Below, piece by piece: positions 27,653-37,220 of a DNA stretch of 64,000 bases (its first letter is position 1; each line of letters starts with the position of its first letter). The notes below the pieces were generated by a model. It searched no databases and was not told the origin of the DNA. It was given only the letters and a program-made list of their open reading frames with translations. The stretch spans positions 620,001 through 684,000 of the forward strand of contig NZ_QGTX01000001.1 of assembly GCF_003182485.1 (NCBI RefSeq), in the 5' to 3' direction. Position numbers and translations under genes: made by a program. Origin of the DNA: Geodermatophilus normandii. Lineage in GTDB: Bacteria > Actinomycetota > Actinomycetes > Mycobacteriales > Geodermatophilaceae.

Positions 27653-28480
27653 GTGGCAGCGCGCATCGTCTACACCGACCTCGACGGCACGATGGTCGGC
27701 CCGCGGGGGTCGTTCTGGCACACCGCCGACGGCTCCCCCACCGCCGAGCCGGCCGCGGCCCTGCTCGAGCTGCACACCGCGGGCGTCGCCCTGGTGATCG
27801 TCAGCGGGCGCACGGCCGACCAGGTCACCGAGGCGGGCCGGATCTTCGCCGCCGACGGCGCGATCGCCGAGCTCGGCTCGCTGGTGACGTGGAAGGGCGG
27901 CCGGGCGCGGCACGGGCTGACCGGCGAGCTGCCGGCCGAGTACACCGGGCGCACGCCGATGGACGTGATGGCCGAGCTGGGCGTCGTCGAGGCGCTGACC
28001 GCCGCCAACGCCGGCCGGCTGGAGTGGCACGCGCCGTGGCACACCACCCACTCCGGCGACGCGCTGCTGCGCGGCTTCGTCGACCCGCTCGCCGTCGACG
28101 CGTGGCTGGCGGAGCGCGGCCTGGGCTGGCTGACGCTCAAGGACAACGGCGCGATCCCCGCCTCGGCCCGGCTGGACCTGGCACCGGAGGGGCAGCTGGC
28201 GCGGGTCTACCACCTCATGCCGCGCGGCATCACCAAGGGCGCGGCGATCGCCTGGGACCTCGAGCGGCGCGGCCTCGACCCCGCCGACGCCGTCGCGATC
28301 GGCGACAGCGCCAGCGACCTGGAGATGGCACCCGCCGTCGGCCGGCTGTGGATCACCGCCAACGGCGCCGAGGTCGAGGGCATGGCCGGGCTGCTGGCCG
28401 CCGTCCCCAACGTGTCGGTGACCGACGAGCCGATGGGCGTCGGCTGGGCCCAGGCCGTGCGCGCGAGCCTCAGGACGTGA
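27653..28480 (+). CDS. HAD-superfamily hydrolase (Cof/MPGP-like)
   Basis: This is a cytosolic phosphatase-type HAD protein of about 275 residues. Motif I is YTDLDGTMVG, motif II VIVSGRT, a type-IIB-like cap lies in the middle, and motif III/IV is KGAAIAWDL followed by AIGDSASDLEMA. This set resembles sucrose- or mannosyl-phosphoglycerate phosphatases and Cof-type sugar phosphatases. The substrate is not determinable. The GTG at 27653 or the ATG four codons earlier may be the start. Its last 11 bases overlap the end of the convergent ABC permease gene. Confidence 0.88.
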   Translation: MAARIVYTDLDGTMVGPRGSFWHTADGSPTAEPAAALLELHTAGVALVIVSGRTADQVTEAGRIFAADGAIAELGSLVTWKGGRARHGLTGELPAEYTGRTPMDVMAELGVVEALTAANAGRLEWHAPWHTTHSGDALLRGFVDPLAVDAWLAERGLGWLTLKDNGAIPASARLDLAPEGQLARVYHLMPRGITKGAAIAWDLERRGLDPADAVAIGDSASDLEMAPAVGRLWITANGAEVEGMAGLLAAVPNVSVTDEPMGVGWAQAVRASLRT

Positions 28481-29342
28481 CGTCGCGCCGGGCGAAGTGG
28501 CGGAAGCCCAGCGCGGTGAAGACCGCGGCGTAGACCAGCGACTGGACGACGCCGCGGAACAGGTCGGAGGAGTCGACCGGCGTCTGCAGCAGGTCGGTCC
28601 AGGCGAACTCCTCCGCGGTGGGGAACCAGTCGCGCAGGGACCCCAGCTGCTCGACCTGGTCCAGGATCGCGAAGACGACCATCGAGAAGACGGCGCCGCC
28701 CACGGCGGCCAGCGGCGCGTCGGTGACCGTGGACAGCCAGAACGCCAGCGTGCCGACGACGAGCAGGTGGACGGCGAGGTAGCCGAGCATCCCCGCGAGC
28801 CGCAGCAGCCCCTCGCCCTGCGAGAGCGTGACCCCGATCGGCGTCCGGATGTCGTCGAAGCCGAAGGCGATGCCGCCGGCCACCACCGCCACGACGGCGA
28901 GGGTGAGCAGCGCGCCGACCGACTGGACCAGCGCCGCGAGCCACTTCTGCCGCAGCAGCCGCATCCGGGGCACCGGCGTCGCCAGCGTGTAGCGCAGCGA
29001 GCCCCACGCCGCCTCGCTGGCCACGGTGTCGCCGAAGAACAGCGCGTAGACCACGACGAGGAAGAACGTCGTCGTCGCGAACAGGACGAACAGGGTGAAG
29101 TTCAGTCCGCTGGCGGTGGCGACGTCGACCAGGTTGATCCGGCTGTTGGTCTGTGCCTCCTCGCTCGCGCCCAGCTGCAGGGCGGCGATGAGGATCAGCG
29201 GCAGGGCGACCATCGCGGCGAAGACGCCGATCGTGCGGCGCCGTTTGAACTGCCGGCGCAGCTCGACCGACAGGCGCAGCGTGCGCTCGGGTCGGTACCC
29301 GGCGACGGCGCCGGTCGGCTGGACGTGTCCGGTAGCGGTCAC
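28470..29342 (-). CDS. ABC-2-type transporter permease
   Basis: This is a 290-residue integral membrane protein. After a cytoplasmic N-terminus of about 40 residues (LRLSVELRRQFKRRRTIG) there are six predicted membrane segments, including TLFVLFATTTFFLVVVYALF and LLTLAVVAVVAGGIAFGF. The cytoplasmic elements RYTLATPVPRMRLLRQKWLAA are typical of ABC-2 permeases. GTG start at 29340-29342 overlaps the stop of the ATPase-bearing gene as GTGA, so the two form one transporter. The substrate is unknown; the hydrolase domain fused to the ATPase suggests a peptide or envelope-linked substrate, which is inference. Confidence 0.88.
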   Translation of the reverse strand: MTATGHVQPTGAVAGYRPERTLRLSVELRRQFKRRRTIGVFAAMVALPLILIAALQLGASEEAQTNSRINLVDVATASGLNFTLFVLFATTTFFLVVVYALFFGDTVASEAAWGSLRYTLATPVPRMRLLRQKWLAALVQSVGALLTLAVVAVVAGGIAFGFDDIRTPIGVTLSQGEGLLRLAGMLGYLAVHLLVVGTLAFWLSTVTDAPLAAVGGAVFSMVVFAILDQVEQLGSLRDWFPTAEEFAWTDLLQTPVDSSDLFRGVVQSLVYAAVFTALGFRHFARRDVTS

Positions 29343-32313
29343 GACTCCCCCACCAGGGCCAGGAACGCGTCCTCCAGGCGGCGGCGCGGTGTGAACTGGT
29401 CGACGGCGATCCCCGCGGCCACCAGCGCCTGCAGCGCCTCGGCGCGCGAGGTCCGCGCGCCGAGGTCGGCGACCAGCCCGTCGTCGGTGTGCTCGACGGT
29501 GACGCCGGGCAGCCCGGTCAGCACGGCCGCCGCGCGGTCGGTGTCGGCGGCGGTGGCTCCGGGGGCCAGGCCGACCAGCACCGCACCCCCGGCGCCCACG
29601 ATCTCGTCGACCGTCCCCTGCGCGATCTTCTGCCCCCGGGCCATGACGACGACGTGGCTGCAGGTCTGCTCGATCTCGCTGAGCAGGTGGCTGGAGACGA
29701 TGACCGTGCGGCCGGTGGCGGCGTAGGACCGCAGCACCTCGCGCATGGCGTGGATCTGCGGCGGGTCGAGCCCGTTGGTCGGCTCGTCGAGGACCAGCAG
29801 GTCGGGCAGGCCGAGCATGGCCTGGGCGATCGCCACCCGCTGGCGCATGCCCTGGCTGTAGCGGCGCACCGGGCGGTCGAGGGCGGCACCGAGGCCGGCG
29901 ACCTCGATCGCCTCCTCCATGTGCGCGTCCTCGGCCGGGCGGCCGGTCGCGGCCCAGTACAGGCGCAGGTTGTCGCGGCCGGACAGGTGCGGCTGCAGGC
30001 CCGTGCCCTCGACGAACGAGCCCAGCCGGGAGAGCACCGGTGCGCCGGGCCGGACCTCGTGGCCGAACACGGTGATCCGCCCGGAGTTCGGCTCGATGAG
30101 GCCCATGAGCATCCGCAGGGAGGTCGTCTTGCCCGCCCCGTTGGGGCCGAGCAGGCCGAGCACCTGGCCGCGGCGGACCTCGAAGGACAGGTCGCGGACG
30201 GCGACGAAGCCGTCCTTGTAGGCCTTGGTGATGCCCTCGAAGCGCAGCGGCACGTCCTCGCCGTCGGGCTCGACGGCCGAGGTGACGCGGCGCCGGCGGC
30301 GGCCCCACAGCACCGCCGCGAGCCAGCCGAGCAGGCCGAGGACGACGACGGCGCCGAGCAGCCACCACCAGCGGGACGTGCCGCCGGTGGCCTGGGTCTG
30401 CCCCTCGACGGTGGGCACCGCCAGCGCGGTGCCCCCGTCGCCGGACCCGGCCAGGGCCACGGAGTAGACGGTCGCCTCCGCGGGCAGCGCGAAGGACTGG
30501 TCGGTCGAGGAGACGACGACGCGCATCGTGTGGCCGGCCTCGAAGCGGTGCACGATCGCCGGCAGCGTGACCGCGACCTCGGTGGGCGCGGCCGGGTCCG
30601 CCGACAAGCCGGTCAGCGACAGCGGGGCGACCAGGCCGCCGGGCAGCGTCCGCGCGCCGTCGGGGCCGACGTCGTAGAGCTTGGCGAACAGCGTGGCGCT
30701 GCCCGAGGGCGAGGCGACGGCGAGCGGGACGGTGGGGCCCCGACCACCTCGACGGCGGCGTCGAGCGGCTCGCTGGAGAAGGCGGCGAACTGGCCGGGGA
30801 TCTCCACGGTGCTGCCACCGAGCGCCGAGGCCAGCGCGCCGAGGCCCGGGACGGTGGTGATCGCGGCCGGGGTGCCGCCGGCGGGGGTGACCACCGGCTG
30901 GACCCGGCCGGCCAGTGCCACGCTCTCCCGCTGCACCGGCCGGTCGCCGTCGAGGCCGGGGTAGGCGTCGGCGAGCACGCTCTGGGTGCCGCCCTGCACG
31001 CTGCCCAGCCCGCTGCCCAGACCCGTGGGCGCGGGGTACTCGAAGCCGGTGCCGGGGTCCTCGCCGCGGGCGGCGTCGTCCTCGTCGCGCAGGTGCCAGT
31101 CGAACCAGCCGGCGACCAGGTCGCGCAGCTCGGCGGTCTCCCGCTCGGAGGCCTGCGAGTCGTGGCCCCCGGCGTACCAGACGACCTTGACGTCGGTGCC
31201 GTTCGCGGCGATGCCGCGGGCGTTGGCGTCGGCCTGGCCGAGGCCGAACAGCGAGTCCTCGGTGCCCTGGACGAGCAGGGTGGGGGCGGTGATCCGGTCG
31301 AGCACCGCCGCCGGGCTGCTGCGGTCGAGCACCGCGGCCACCTCGGGCGTGAGCGTGCCGGAGGCCGCGGCGGACTGGTAGGCGGCGCAGATGTCGGCGC
31401 GGAACCGGCCGCAGGTCAGGGCCTGCTCGACCGTGGCCGGGTCCACCGACGCGGGGTCGACGGGCAGGGCGGGCGCGGCGTTCCCGGACGCGGGGGCCGC
31501 CCCGCCGGAGCCGCTGGCGGAACCGCTGCCGGGACCGCTGCCGGGATCGTCGCCGTCCTCGCCGTCCTCGGCCTCCGCCGCTCCCCCGCCGCCGCCGAGC
31601 GCGTCGAGCAGGCCGCCGGTCGGCACGGAGCCGACGCCGAAGAACAGCCCCGCCCACAGCCGCTTGTAGACGCCGCTGTCGGCGTCCTGCGGCGTCGCGG
31701 CGGGCGTGGCGTCGTCGGCGGTGCCGGTCTGGGAGGGGAAGAGCGCGGCGGTCAGCGAGTTCCAGGTGATCTGCGGCGCGATCGCGTCGACCCGGTCGTC
31801 GTAGGCGGCGGCCAGCAGCGACAGCGCCCCGCCGTAGGAGGCGCCGGCCACGCCCACGCGCGGGTCGCCGTCGTCGTCGAGGAGGACGTCGTCGCGCTCG
31901 GCCAGCACGTCGAGCAGCGTGGAGAGGTCGGCGACCTCGTACCGCGGGTCGTCCAGGCCGATCTGGCCGGTGCTCGACCCGAAGCCGCGCGCGGAGTACG
32001 TGAGGACGACGAAGCCGCGGCCGGCCAGGTCCCGCGCGTCGTCGGCGACCGACTGCTTGCTGCCGCCGAAGCCGTGCGCCAGCACCACCGCCGGCGCGGG
32101 GTCGTCGGCCGTGGCCGAGGCGGGGAGGTAGAGCGTGGTGTCGAGCTCGACGGCGTCGGCACCGGAGCCGGAGGGGACCCGTGCCTCCTCGGTGCCCACG
32201 TCCTCGGCCGCGCCGGCCGTCGCCGGGACGGCACCGACGAGGGTGCCGGTGAACAGGAGGGCGAGCAGGGCGCCGAGCGCCGCGCGGGCGCCGGAGCGCG
32301 GGCGAGGTGTCAC
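29339..32313 (-). CDS. Fused secreted alpha/beta-hydrolase (X-Pro peptidase-like), membrane helix and ABC ATPase; frame broken near 30735
   Basis: One polypeptide of about 991 residues when repaired. A signal-like helix is at 10-35. An alpha/beta-hydrolase domain has Ser159 in GASYGG, Asp353 in GTEDSLFG and His384 in GGHDSQ; it holds a low-complexity glycine/serine insert and ends in a jelly-roll (VAVTLPAIVHRFEAGHTMRV) as in CocE/X-Pro dipeptidyl peptidases. A membrane helix lies at about 648-672 (WWWLLGAVVVLGLLGWL then RRRRR). A complete ABC ATPase starts at about 686 with GPNGAGKT, YSQGMRQRVAIA and VLDEPTNG. The frame breaks at the GGGG at 30734-30737 (CCCC on the coding strand); one added C restores VVGAPTVPLAVAS. 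Predicted topology puts the hydrolase outside and the ATPase inside. The permease follows. Start: GTG at 32313 or seven codons upstream. Confidence 0.85.
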
Positions 32314-32402
32314 GGGCCCGCGGACGGGACGCACGCTGCGGCCAACGGACGGTGTCGCGCCGGTGTTCCGGGACCGTCCCGTCGGCGCGTCGCCGGCAGC
32401 GG

Positions 32403-34117
32403 TCAGGGCTGCAGCTCGCCGGTGACGACGACGACCAGGCCGGGGTCGGGCACGCCCGGCACGTCGAAGAAGCGCGCCGCCGGCCCGGTGGTGATGCCCG
32501 GGAAGGCGTCCATGAGCTGCAGGGCCGAGAGGCGCTGCTCCTCGTTCCCCGCGTCGAAGTAGACGGTCGTCGAGGCGACGTCGCCGCCCTCGTAGGCGCC
32601 GACACCCGCCGAGCTCCAGCCCTGGGCGTCGAAGGCGGCGGCCACCTCGGCGGCGAGCCCGCTGGTGGGCGTGGCGTTGAGCACGGTCACCGGCACGCGG
32701 ACGGGGGTGCCGGGCGCCTCCTCGACCGGGGGCAGCGGCTCGGCCGACAGCGGGGGCAGCGGCGCGGTCGAGGGAGCGACCGACGCCGGCGCCGACGTCT
32801 GCGTCCCCGGGGCCGTCGAGCCGGTCTCCCGCGCCGCCGGTGAGGCGAAGCTGTAGACGCCGAGCACGACCAGGGCGACCACGACGACGGCGAGCAGCGC
32901 CAGGCCCCGGCGGCGGCGCGGCGGCGCGTCCTCCCCGTCGGCGGCCCGCAGCGCGGCGCGGGAGACCCCGGCCCGGCGCGCGGCCTTGCGGCGCTCGACC
33001 TCCATCGCCTGGCGCTCGGCCTCGCGTGCGGCGCGCTCGGCGCGCATCGCGGCCCGGTTGCCCACGACGCCGGTGGCGCCGGTGTCGACGTCGGGCCCGG
33101 CCTCGCGGTCGTCGCGGTCGTCCTGCGTCCGGCTCCGCGACGACAGCGCGCGGTCGGGGATCGCCTCGGTCAGCGGCGCGGCGACCACCCCGCGGACCGG
33201 CTCCCGGTCGGGGATGGCCTCGGTGGGCGGGGCGGCCGGAGCGCGGGAGGCCCCGCGGTCACGGACCACCTCGCGGTCGGGGATGGCCTCGGTGGGCGGG
33301 GCGGCCGGCGGCGCGGGAGCGGCCTCCGGCGTCCTCGCCCGGTTCCGGGCCGGCGGGCGGGCCGGCTGGTCCCACGGGTCCAGCGGCGGGGCGGCCGGCT
33401 CGGCGCTGTCGGCCTGCGGCGTGGGGACCGCCTGGAACGGGGCGACCGTCGTCGCGGGGGCGGCCGGCCGGGCCGGCGGCTGCGGAGCCGGTGGCTGGGG
33501 CGCGGGCCGCGCGACGACCGGCGAGTGCGCGGTCGGCGGCTCCGCGGGAGCGGGACGCCGGACGGAGAACCGGCCCGCGGGAGCCCGGACGGTCGCGGGC
33601 TTCACGACCGGCGGCGGGGCGACGGGCGGCGCGGCGGGTGCCGGGGCGGCGGGCGTCCGGGGCGCGCGGCGCGGCGGGGCGGGGCCTGCCGCGTGGCGCC
33701 GCCGGCAGCCACCGCCGAGGGGACGCGCGGGCGGAGCGGCGCCGCGGGCTCCGCGGACCGCGACGGGACGGCCGGGGCCTCGGGCAGCGGGGCGCGCGAC
33801 CGGGCCGGCGGGCGCTCGGGCTCGGCCGGGCGGGCGGGCGCCGCCGGGCGGCCCGTGAGCCGGCGGCGTCCCGTGTCGTCACCGAGCAGCGCGTCGCGGC
33901 GGCGGTCGGCGCGGCTGCGGCCGGGACCGGGCGTGGTCGGGTGGTCGCTCAGCCCGGGTACGGGACCCGCGGCAGCGCGACCGGCGTTGGGGTGGGGCGC
34001 CGTCGGGAGGTCGGGCGCGGCAGCGGCGGGCGGCTGGTCGGTCCGGCGGCGACCGCCGGCCACCGGGGCTGACGGCCGGTCCGGTTGGTCACCACCTGGC
34101 GCCGCATGCCTGCCCAC
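32403..34117 (-). CDS. LytR_C-domain membrane protein with long disordered N-terminus; frame broken near 33680
   Basis: This is an actinobacterial protein of the Rv0431 (tuberculin-related peptide) type. From the GTG at 34115-34117 (VGRHAAPGGDQPDRP) a proline/alanine/arginine-rich disordered region runs past residue 300. It includes three copies of a TEAIPDR motif, and is followed by a coiled-coil-like basic patch (RAERAAREAERQAMEVERRKAARR), one membrane helix (LALLAVVVVALVVLGVYSF) and a LytR_C domain (VPVTVLNATPTSGLAAEVAAAF) outside the membrane. The N-terminal half and the rest are in different frames; one extra C in either G-run on the + strand at 33676-33679 or 33681-33684 joins them as ATRQAPAPPRRAPRTP. 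It is preceded by a DUF3263 gene, the Rv0430-Rv0431 order. Confidence 0.8.
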
Positions 34118-34128
34118 GGTGACCAAAT

Positions 34129-34461
34129 CTAGAGGGCGGAGGAGTCCTTGCCCAGCAGGTGAGGCGAACGCCGCTGGCGTCGGGCGCTGCGCAGGCGGCG
34201 CAGACGGCGCACCAGGAGGGGGTCGGCCGCGAGGGCCGCCGGGCGGTCCACCAGCGCGTTCAGCACCTGGTAGTAGCGGGTCGGCGGCACGCCGAACTGC
34301 TCGCGGATGGCCGTCTCCTTGGCGCCGGCGTGGCGCCACCACTGCCGCTCGAAGGCCAGCATCTCGTGCTCGCGCCGGGTCAGGCCCGCGGGCTGCGCGG
34401 GACCCTCACCGGACGCCGTGCCCCCGGGCGGGGAGACCGCGGGAGCAGGGTCGGGGGTCAT
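34129..34461 (-). CDS. DUF3263 protein (Rv0430-like)
   Basis: This is a 110-residue protein whose core TRREHEMLAFERQWWRHAGAK, then IREQFGVPPTRYYQVLNALVDRP, matches DUF3263, a small helical domain with a likely helix-turn-helix (the FGVPPTRYYQVLN part resembles a sigma-like recognition element). Function is unknown; DNA binding is a reasonable inference. It sits 11 bases upstream of the LytR_C gene on the same strand, the conserved pair known as Rv0430-Rv0431. The proline-rich first 28 residues are probably disordered. Confidence 0.88.
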   Translation of the reverse strand: MTPDPAPAVSPPGGTASGEGPAQPAGLTRREHEMLAFERQWWRHAGAKETAIREQFGVPPTRYYQVLNALVDRPAALAADPLLVRRLRRLRSARRQRRSPHLLGKDSSAL

Positions 34462-34542
34462 GGTCGTGTCCGTTCGATCGGGGGGAAGCCGTCACCCGGA
34501 ACGGTAGGCCCCGGGGGTGACAGTCACAGCCCGAACGCGCGC

Positions 34543-34572
34543 GCGGACCCGGATCAGGCGGACCCGGATCAG
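34543..34572. repeat. 15-bp perfect tandem duplication at the rarD stop
   Basis: GCGGACCCGGATCAG occurs twice in direct succession. The second copy contains the TCA that is the stop codon of rarD on the minus strand. Probably a slippage duplication with no function. Confidence 0.85.
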
Positions 34573-35495
34573 ACCGTGGCCGGCACCTGCTCGGCCGCCG
34601 TCCGCCGGTGCGCGGCGCGCGCCGCCCGCAGGCTGTCCACGGTGAACACCGCCAGCGCCGCCCAGACGATCGCGAACCCGATCAGCCGTGCCAGGGGCAT
34701 GGGCTCGTGGAACACGAAGACGCCCAGCGCCAGCTGCATGAGCGGCGTGACGTACTGCAGCAGGCCGATCGTCGACAACGGGATCCGCCGGGCGGCCGCG
34801 GCGAACAGCAGCAGCGGCACCGCGGTGGCGATGCCGGAGGCCACCAGCAGCAGGAGGTGCCCGGTGCCGGCCGAGCCCGCCGTCCCCCGCCCGGTGGCCT
34901 GCAGCACGCCGAGGAACACCAGTGCGGGCAGGAACGCCACCGCCGTCTCGACGAACAGCCCCGGCGCCGCCTCCACCCGCACCAGCTTCTTGAGCAGGCC
35001 GTAGCTGCCGAAGGTGGCGGCCAGGGCGAGGGCGATCCACGGCGGCCGGCCGTGGTCGACGGTCAGGACGACGACCGCCACCGCCGCCAGCCCGACGGCC
35101 GCCCACTGCAGCGGACGCAGCCGCTCGGAGAAGACGACGACGCCGAGCAGCACGCTGACCAGCGGGTTGATGAAGTAGCCGAGCGAGGTCTCCACGACGT
35201 GCCCGGAGTTGACCCCGTAGACGAAGACCAGCCAGTTGCCGGCGATGAGCACCGAGGCACCGGCGAGGACGAGCATCGTGCGCCGATCGGTGACCGCCGC
35301 GCGCACGAGCGGCCACCTCCGCAACGCGGTCAGCAGCAGCGCGACGAACAGCAGCGACCACACGATGCGGTGGGCGACGATCTCCACCCCGCCGGCCGGC
35401 TCGAGCAGCGGGAAGTACAGCGGGAACACGCCCCACAGGCCGTACGCGGACAGGCCCGCCGCCGTCCCCAGCCGCCGCTCGTCCACGGCGGGCAC
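34569..35495 (-). CDS. rarD: RarD-type EamA/DMT-family permease
   Basis: This is an inner-membrane protein of 308 residues with ten predicted helices in two EamA repeats. Family landmarks are GLWGVFPLYFPLLEPAG at the N-terminus, EIVAHRIVWSLLF, NWLVFVYGVNSGHVVETSLGYFINPL, and STIGLLQYVTPLMQLALGVFVFHE near the end, which together are diagnostic for RarD. The transported solute is not established; drug/metabolite export is the family description. GTG start, with a second GTG three codons on. It lies 14 bases downstream of the CBS-protein stop-to-start interval on the same strand. Confidence 0.93.
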   Translation of the reverse strand: MPAVDERRLGTAAGLSAYGLWGVFPLYFPLLEPAGGVEIVAHRIVWSLLFVALLLTALRRWPLVRAAVTDRRTMLVLAGASVLIAGNWLVFVYGVNSGHVVETSLGYFINPLVSVLLGVVVFSERLRPLQWAAVGLAAVAVVVLTVDHGRPPWIALALAATFGSYGLLKKLVRVEAAPGLFVETAVAFLPALVFLGVLQATGRGTAGSAGTGHLLLLVASGIATAVPLLLFAAAARRIPLSTIGLLQYVTPLMQLALGVFVFHEPMPLARLIGFAIVWAALAVFTVDSLRAARAAHRRTAAEQVPATV

Positions 35496-35509
35496 CGTAC
35501 GCCGGGTGC

Positions 35510-35938
35510 TCAGGCCTGGATGTAGTCCACCAGGTGCGCGCGCTCCTGCTCGAGCTCGTCGAGGCGGGCCTTGACGACGTCGCCGATGGAGACGATCCCG
35601 AGCAGCCGGCCGTCCTCGACGACGGGCACGTGCCGCACGCGGTGGTCGGTCATCGTGCGCGCGAGGTCGTGCACAGAGGCGCCGGGCGGGCAGGTGTGCA
35701 CGTCAACGGTCATCAGCGCCGACACCGGCCCGTCGAGGACGCCCGGACCCGAGGCGTGCAGGGCGCGGACGACGTCCCGCTCGGAGACGATGCCGTCGAC
35801 GGCGTCGCCGCCGGTGGAGACGACGAGCGCGCCGATGCCGTGCTCGGCGAGCAGGGCGAGGGCCTCGCGGACGGACCGGTCGGGCGCGACGGTGGCCACG
35901 TGTGGGCCCTTGCGGCGGAGCAGCTGGGCGATCTGCAC
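35510..35938 (-). CDS. Two-CBS-domain protein
   Basis: This is a 142-residue protein made only of a CBS pair: QIAQLLRRKGPHVATVAPDRSVREALALL and GIVSERDVVRAL form the first, VHTCPPGASVHDLARTMTDH and LLGIVSIGDVVKARL the second. Such stand-alone proteins bind adenine nucleotides (AMP, ATP, NAD or SAM) in the Bateman cleft and act as small energy sensors, often on partner enzymes unknown. GTG start at 35936-35938 with GGGAGGG five bases before it. The end DELEQERAHLVDYIQA is a short helix. Confidence 0.92.
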   Translation of the reverse strand: MQIAQLLRRKGPHVATVAPDRSVREALALLAEHGIGALVVSTGGDAVDGIVSERDVVRALHASGPGVLDGPVSALMTVDVHTCPPGASVHDLARTMTDHRVRHVPVVEDGRLLGIVSIGDVVKARLDELEQERAHLVDYIQA

Positions 35939-36058
35939 GGACGCCCTCCCTCCCTCGGCGGCAGGAGTGTCCACCCGCGCGCACCCCCCGGACAACGGGC
36001 CCGGCCCCGTCTCGTCGCGACCGGCTCCGGACTGGACACGGGGGCCTACCGTCGAGGT

Positions 36059-36487
36059 GTGCGCACCCAGCACGCCGCACCCGCGACGCCCCGCCCCACA
36101 CCCCTGCAGTGGCTCCGCTACGCCTTCGGCGGCGGACTCCCCCGGTCCCTCGCGCCGTGGGTGCTGTCGGACACGACGCGGCCCGGCTGGGTGCGCCGGC
36201 ACGTCACGCGGTCACTGGTGCAGCTGTCCCCGCTGGTCGTGATCTGCCTGGTCGCCGTCCCGGTGGGGATGGGCTACCGGCTGACCGCGGCGTTCGGCGG
36301 CCTGATGGTGGGGCTCATGTACTCGCTGGCGTTCATGGTGGAGACCACCGAGCACCGGGTCGCCAAGGCCGGCTACCCCGCCGGCACCGCGGCGCGGCTG
36401 CGCGAGGAGCGCACCGAGCAGGCGCGGGCCGCCCGCGCCGAGCAGCGCCACGCCTACCGCGTGGGCGGCGCCGGCAGCTTCGACTGA
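36059..36487 (+). CDS. DUF5313 membrane protein
   Basis: This is a 142-residue protein. RPTPLQWLRYAFGGGLPRSLAPWVLSD, then the TRPGWVRRHVTRSL stretch, is the characteristic opening of DUF5313. Two membrane segments follow at about 57-75 (LVVICLVAVPVGMGYRL) and 78-98 (FGGLMVGLMYSLAFMV). A charged C-terminal helix is rich in Glu and Arg (RLREERTEQARAARAEQRH). Function is unknown. Restricted to actinobacteria as far as I know. GTG start at 36059; the tRNA-Thr gene on the other strand begins 40 bases after its stop. Confidence 0.87.
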   Translation: MRTQHAAPATPRPTPLQWLRYAFGGGLPRSLAPWVLSDTTRPGWVRRHVTRSLVQLSPLVVICLVAVPVGMGYRLTAAFGGLMVGLMYSLAFMVETTEHRVAKAGYPAGTAARLREERTEQARAARAEQRHAYRVGGAGSFD

Positions 36488-36526
36488 CCCCGGTCAGCCC
36501 ACCGCCGAGCAGGCGGCGGACGCCAG

Positions 36527-36599
36527 AGCCGACGGGGGGACTCGAACCCCCAACCGCCCGATTACAAGTCGGGTGCGCTACCAGTTGCGCCACGCCGGC
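36527..36599 (-). tRNA. tRNA-Thr (anticodon UGU)
   Basis: The minus strand folds into a full cloverleaf. Acceptor GCCGGCG pairs with CGTCGGC (one G-U). The D arm contains GGCGCAACTGGTAGCGC. The anticodon stem CCCGA/TCGGG carries the loop CTTGTAA with TGT, reading ACA threonine codons. The T arm has GGGGGTTCGAGTCCCCC. The discriminator is U and CCA is not encoded. Confidence 0.96.
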
Positions 36600-37220
36600 G
36601 GGACATGGGAACAGGTCCCGGCACAAGGATAGGGACAGTGCAGGGGACGACTCCGCGGCCTCGTCCGGGCGGCGAGGCCGGCGTCAGGATCTGGGCCGAC
36701 CGGCCGATGCTCTGGACACCGCCACGTCCGACCACCCGCGATCCACGCCGGCCGGGCGCGACCCACGTCCTCGGGTCCCCAGTCGTCGAGCCTCGACGCT
36801 CTCGCAGCAGGAGCAGATCACCTACTGCGGCTCGGCCACGAAGTAGGGGTCCTGGCCGGAGGCGGACACGCAGGTAGGCCACCCGGTTCAGCTGGGTGGT
36901 CCACCTGACGCGCACACGACCGGTCAGGAGTGCGCACTCGGCCGCCGCCCTGCCCTGTACGAGCTCCCTGGGGACGGGACGACGCGGGCCCCGGACGTCA
37001 CACCACGACCGAAGCGGATCCGAGCTGCCGGTTCCCGCTCACGGACGGTGAGTGACTCGCGTAGGAGAGCGCTGCAGCCGGCCCGAGCGGCAGCGGCCCA
37101 GCCCTTCCCCCTTCCGACCCGCGGCTAGCGTCCGGGCGTCGCTGCGGCAGTGAAGCCGTGGTCTCCCGCTGCGGCCGGAGCGGAGGGGCGTCCGGGCGAG
37201 CGGATGTTCGAGGGGGATCC
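36600..37220. other. Gene-poor stretch between tRNA-Thr and the serine protease
   Basis: No convincing coding region is seen in these 620 bases on either strand. A 21-codon minus-strand fragment (stop at 36822-36824) ending GQDPYFVAEPQ looks like the tail of a protein but is cut off by an upstream stop, so it may be a gene remnant. The stretch is slightly less GC-biased than its neighbours, and its last 100 bases must hold the protease promoter. Confidence 0.5.

Noticed and set aside
36822..36887. Minus-strand ORF tail ending GQDPYFVAEPQ
   Set aside because: Only 21 codons between stops with no start; kept as a possible remnant inside the gene-poor stretch, not as a gene.
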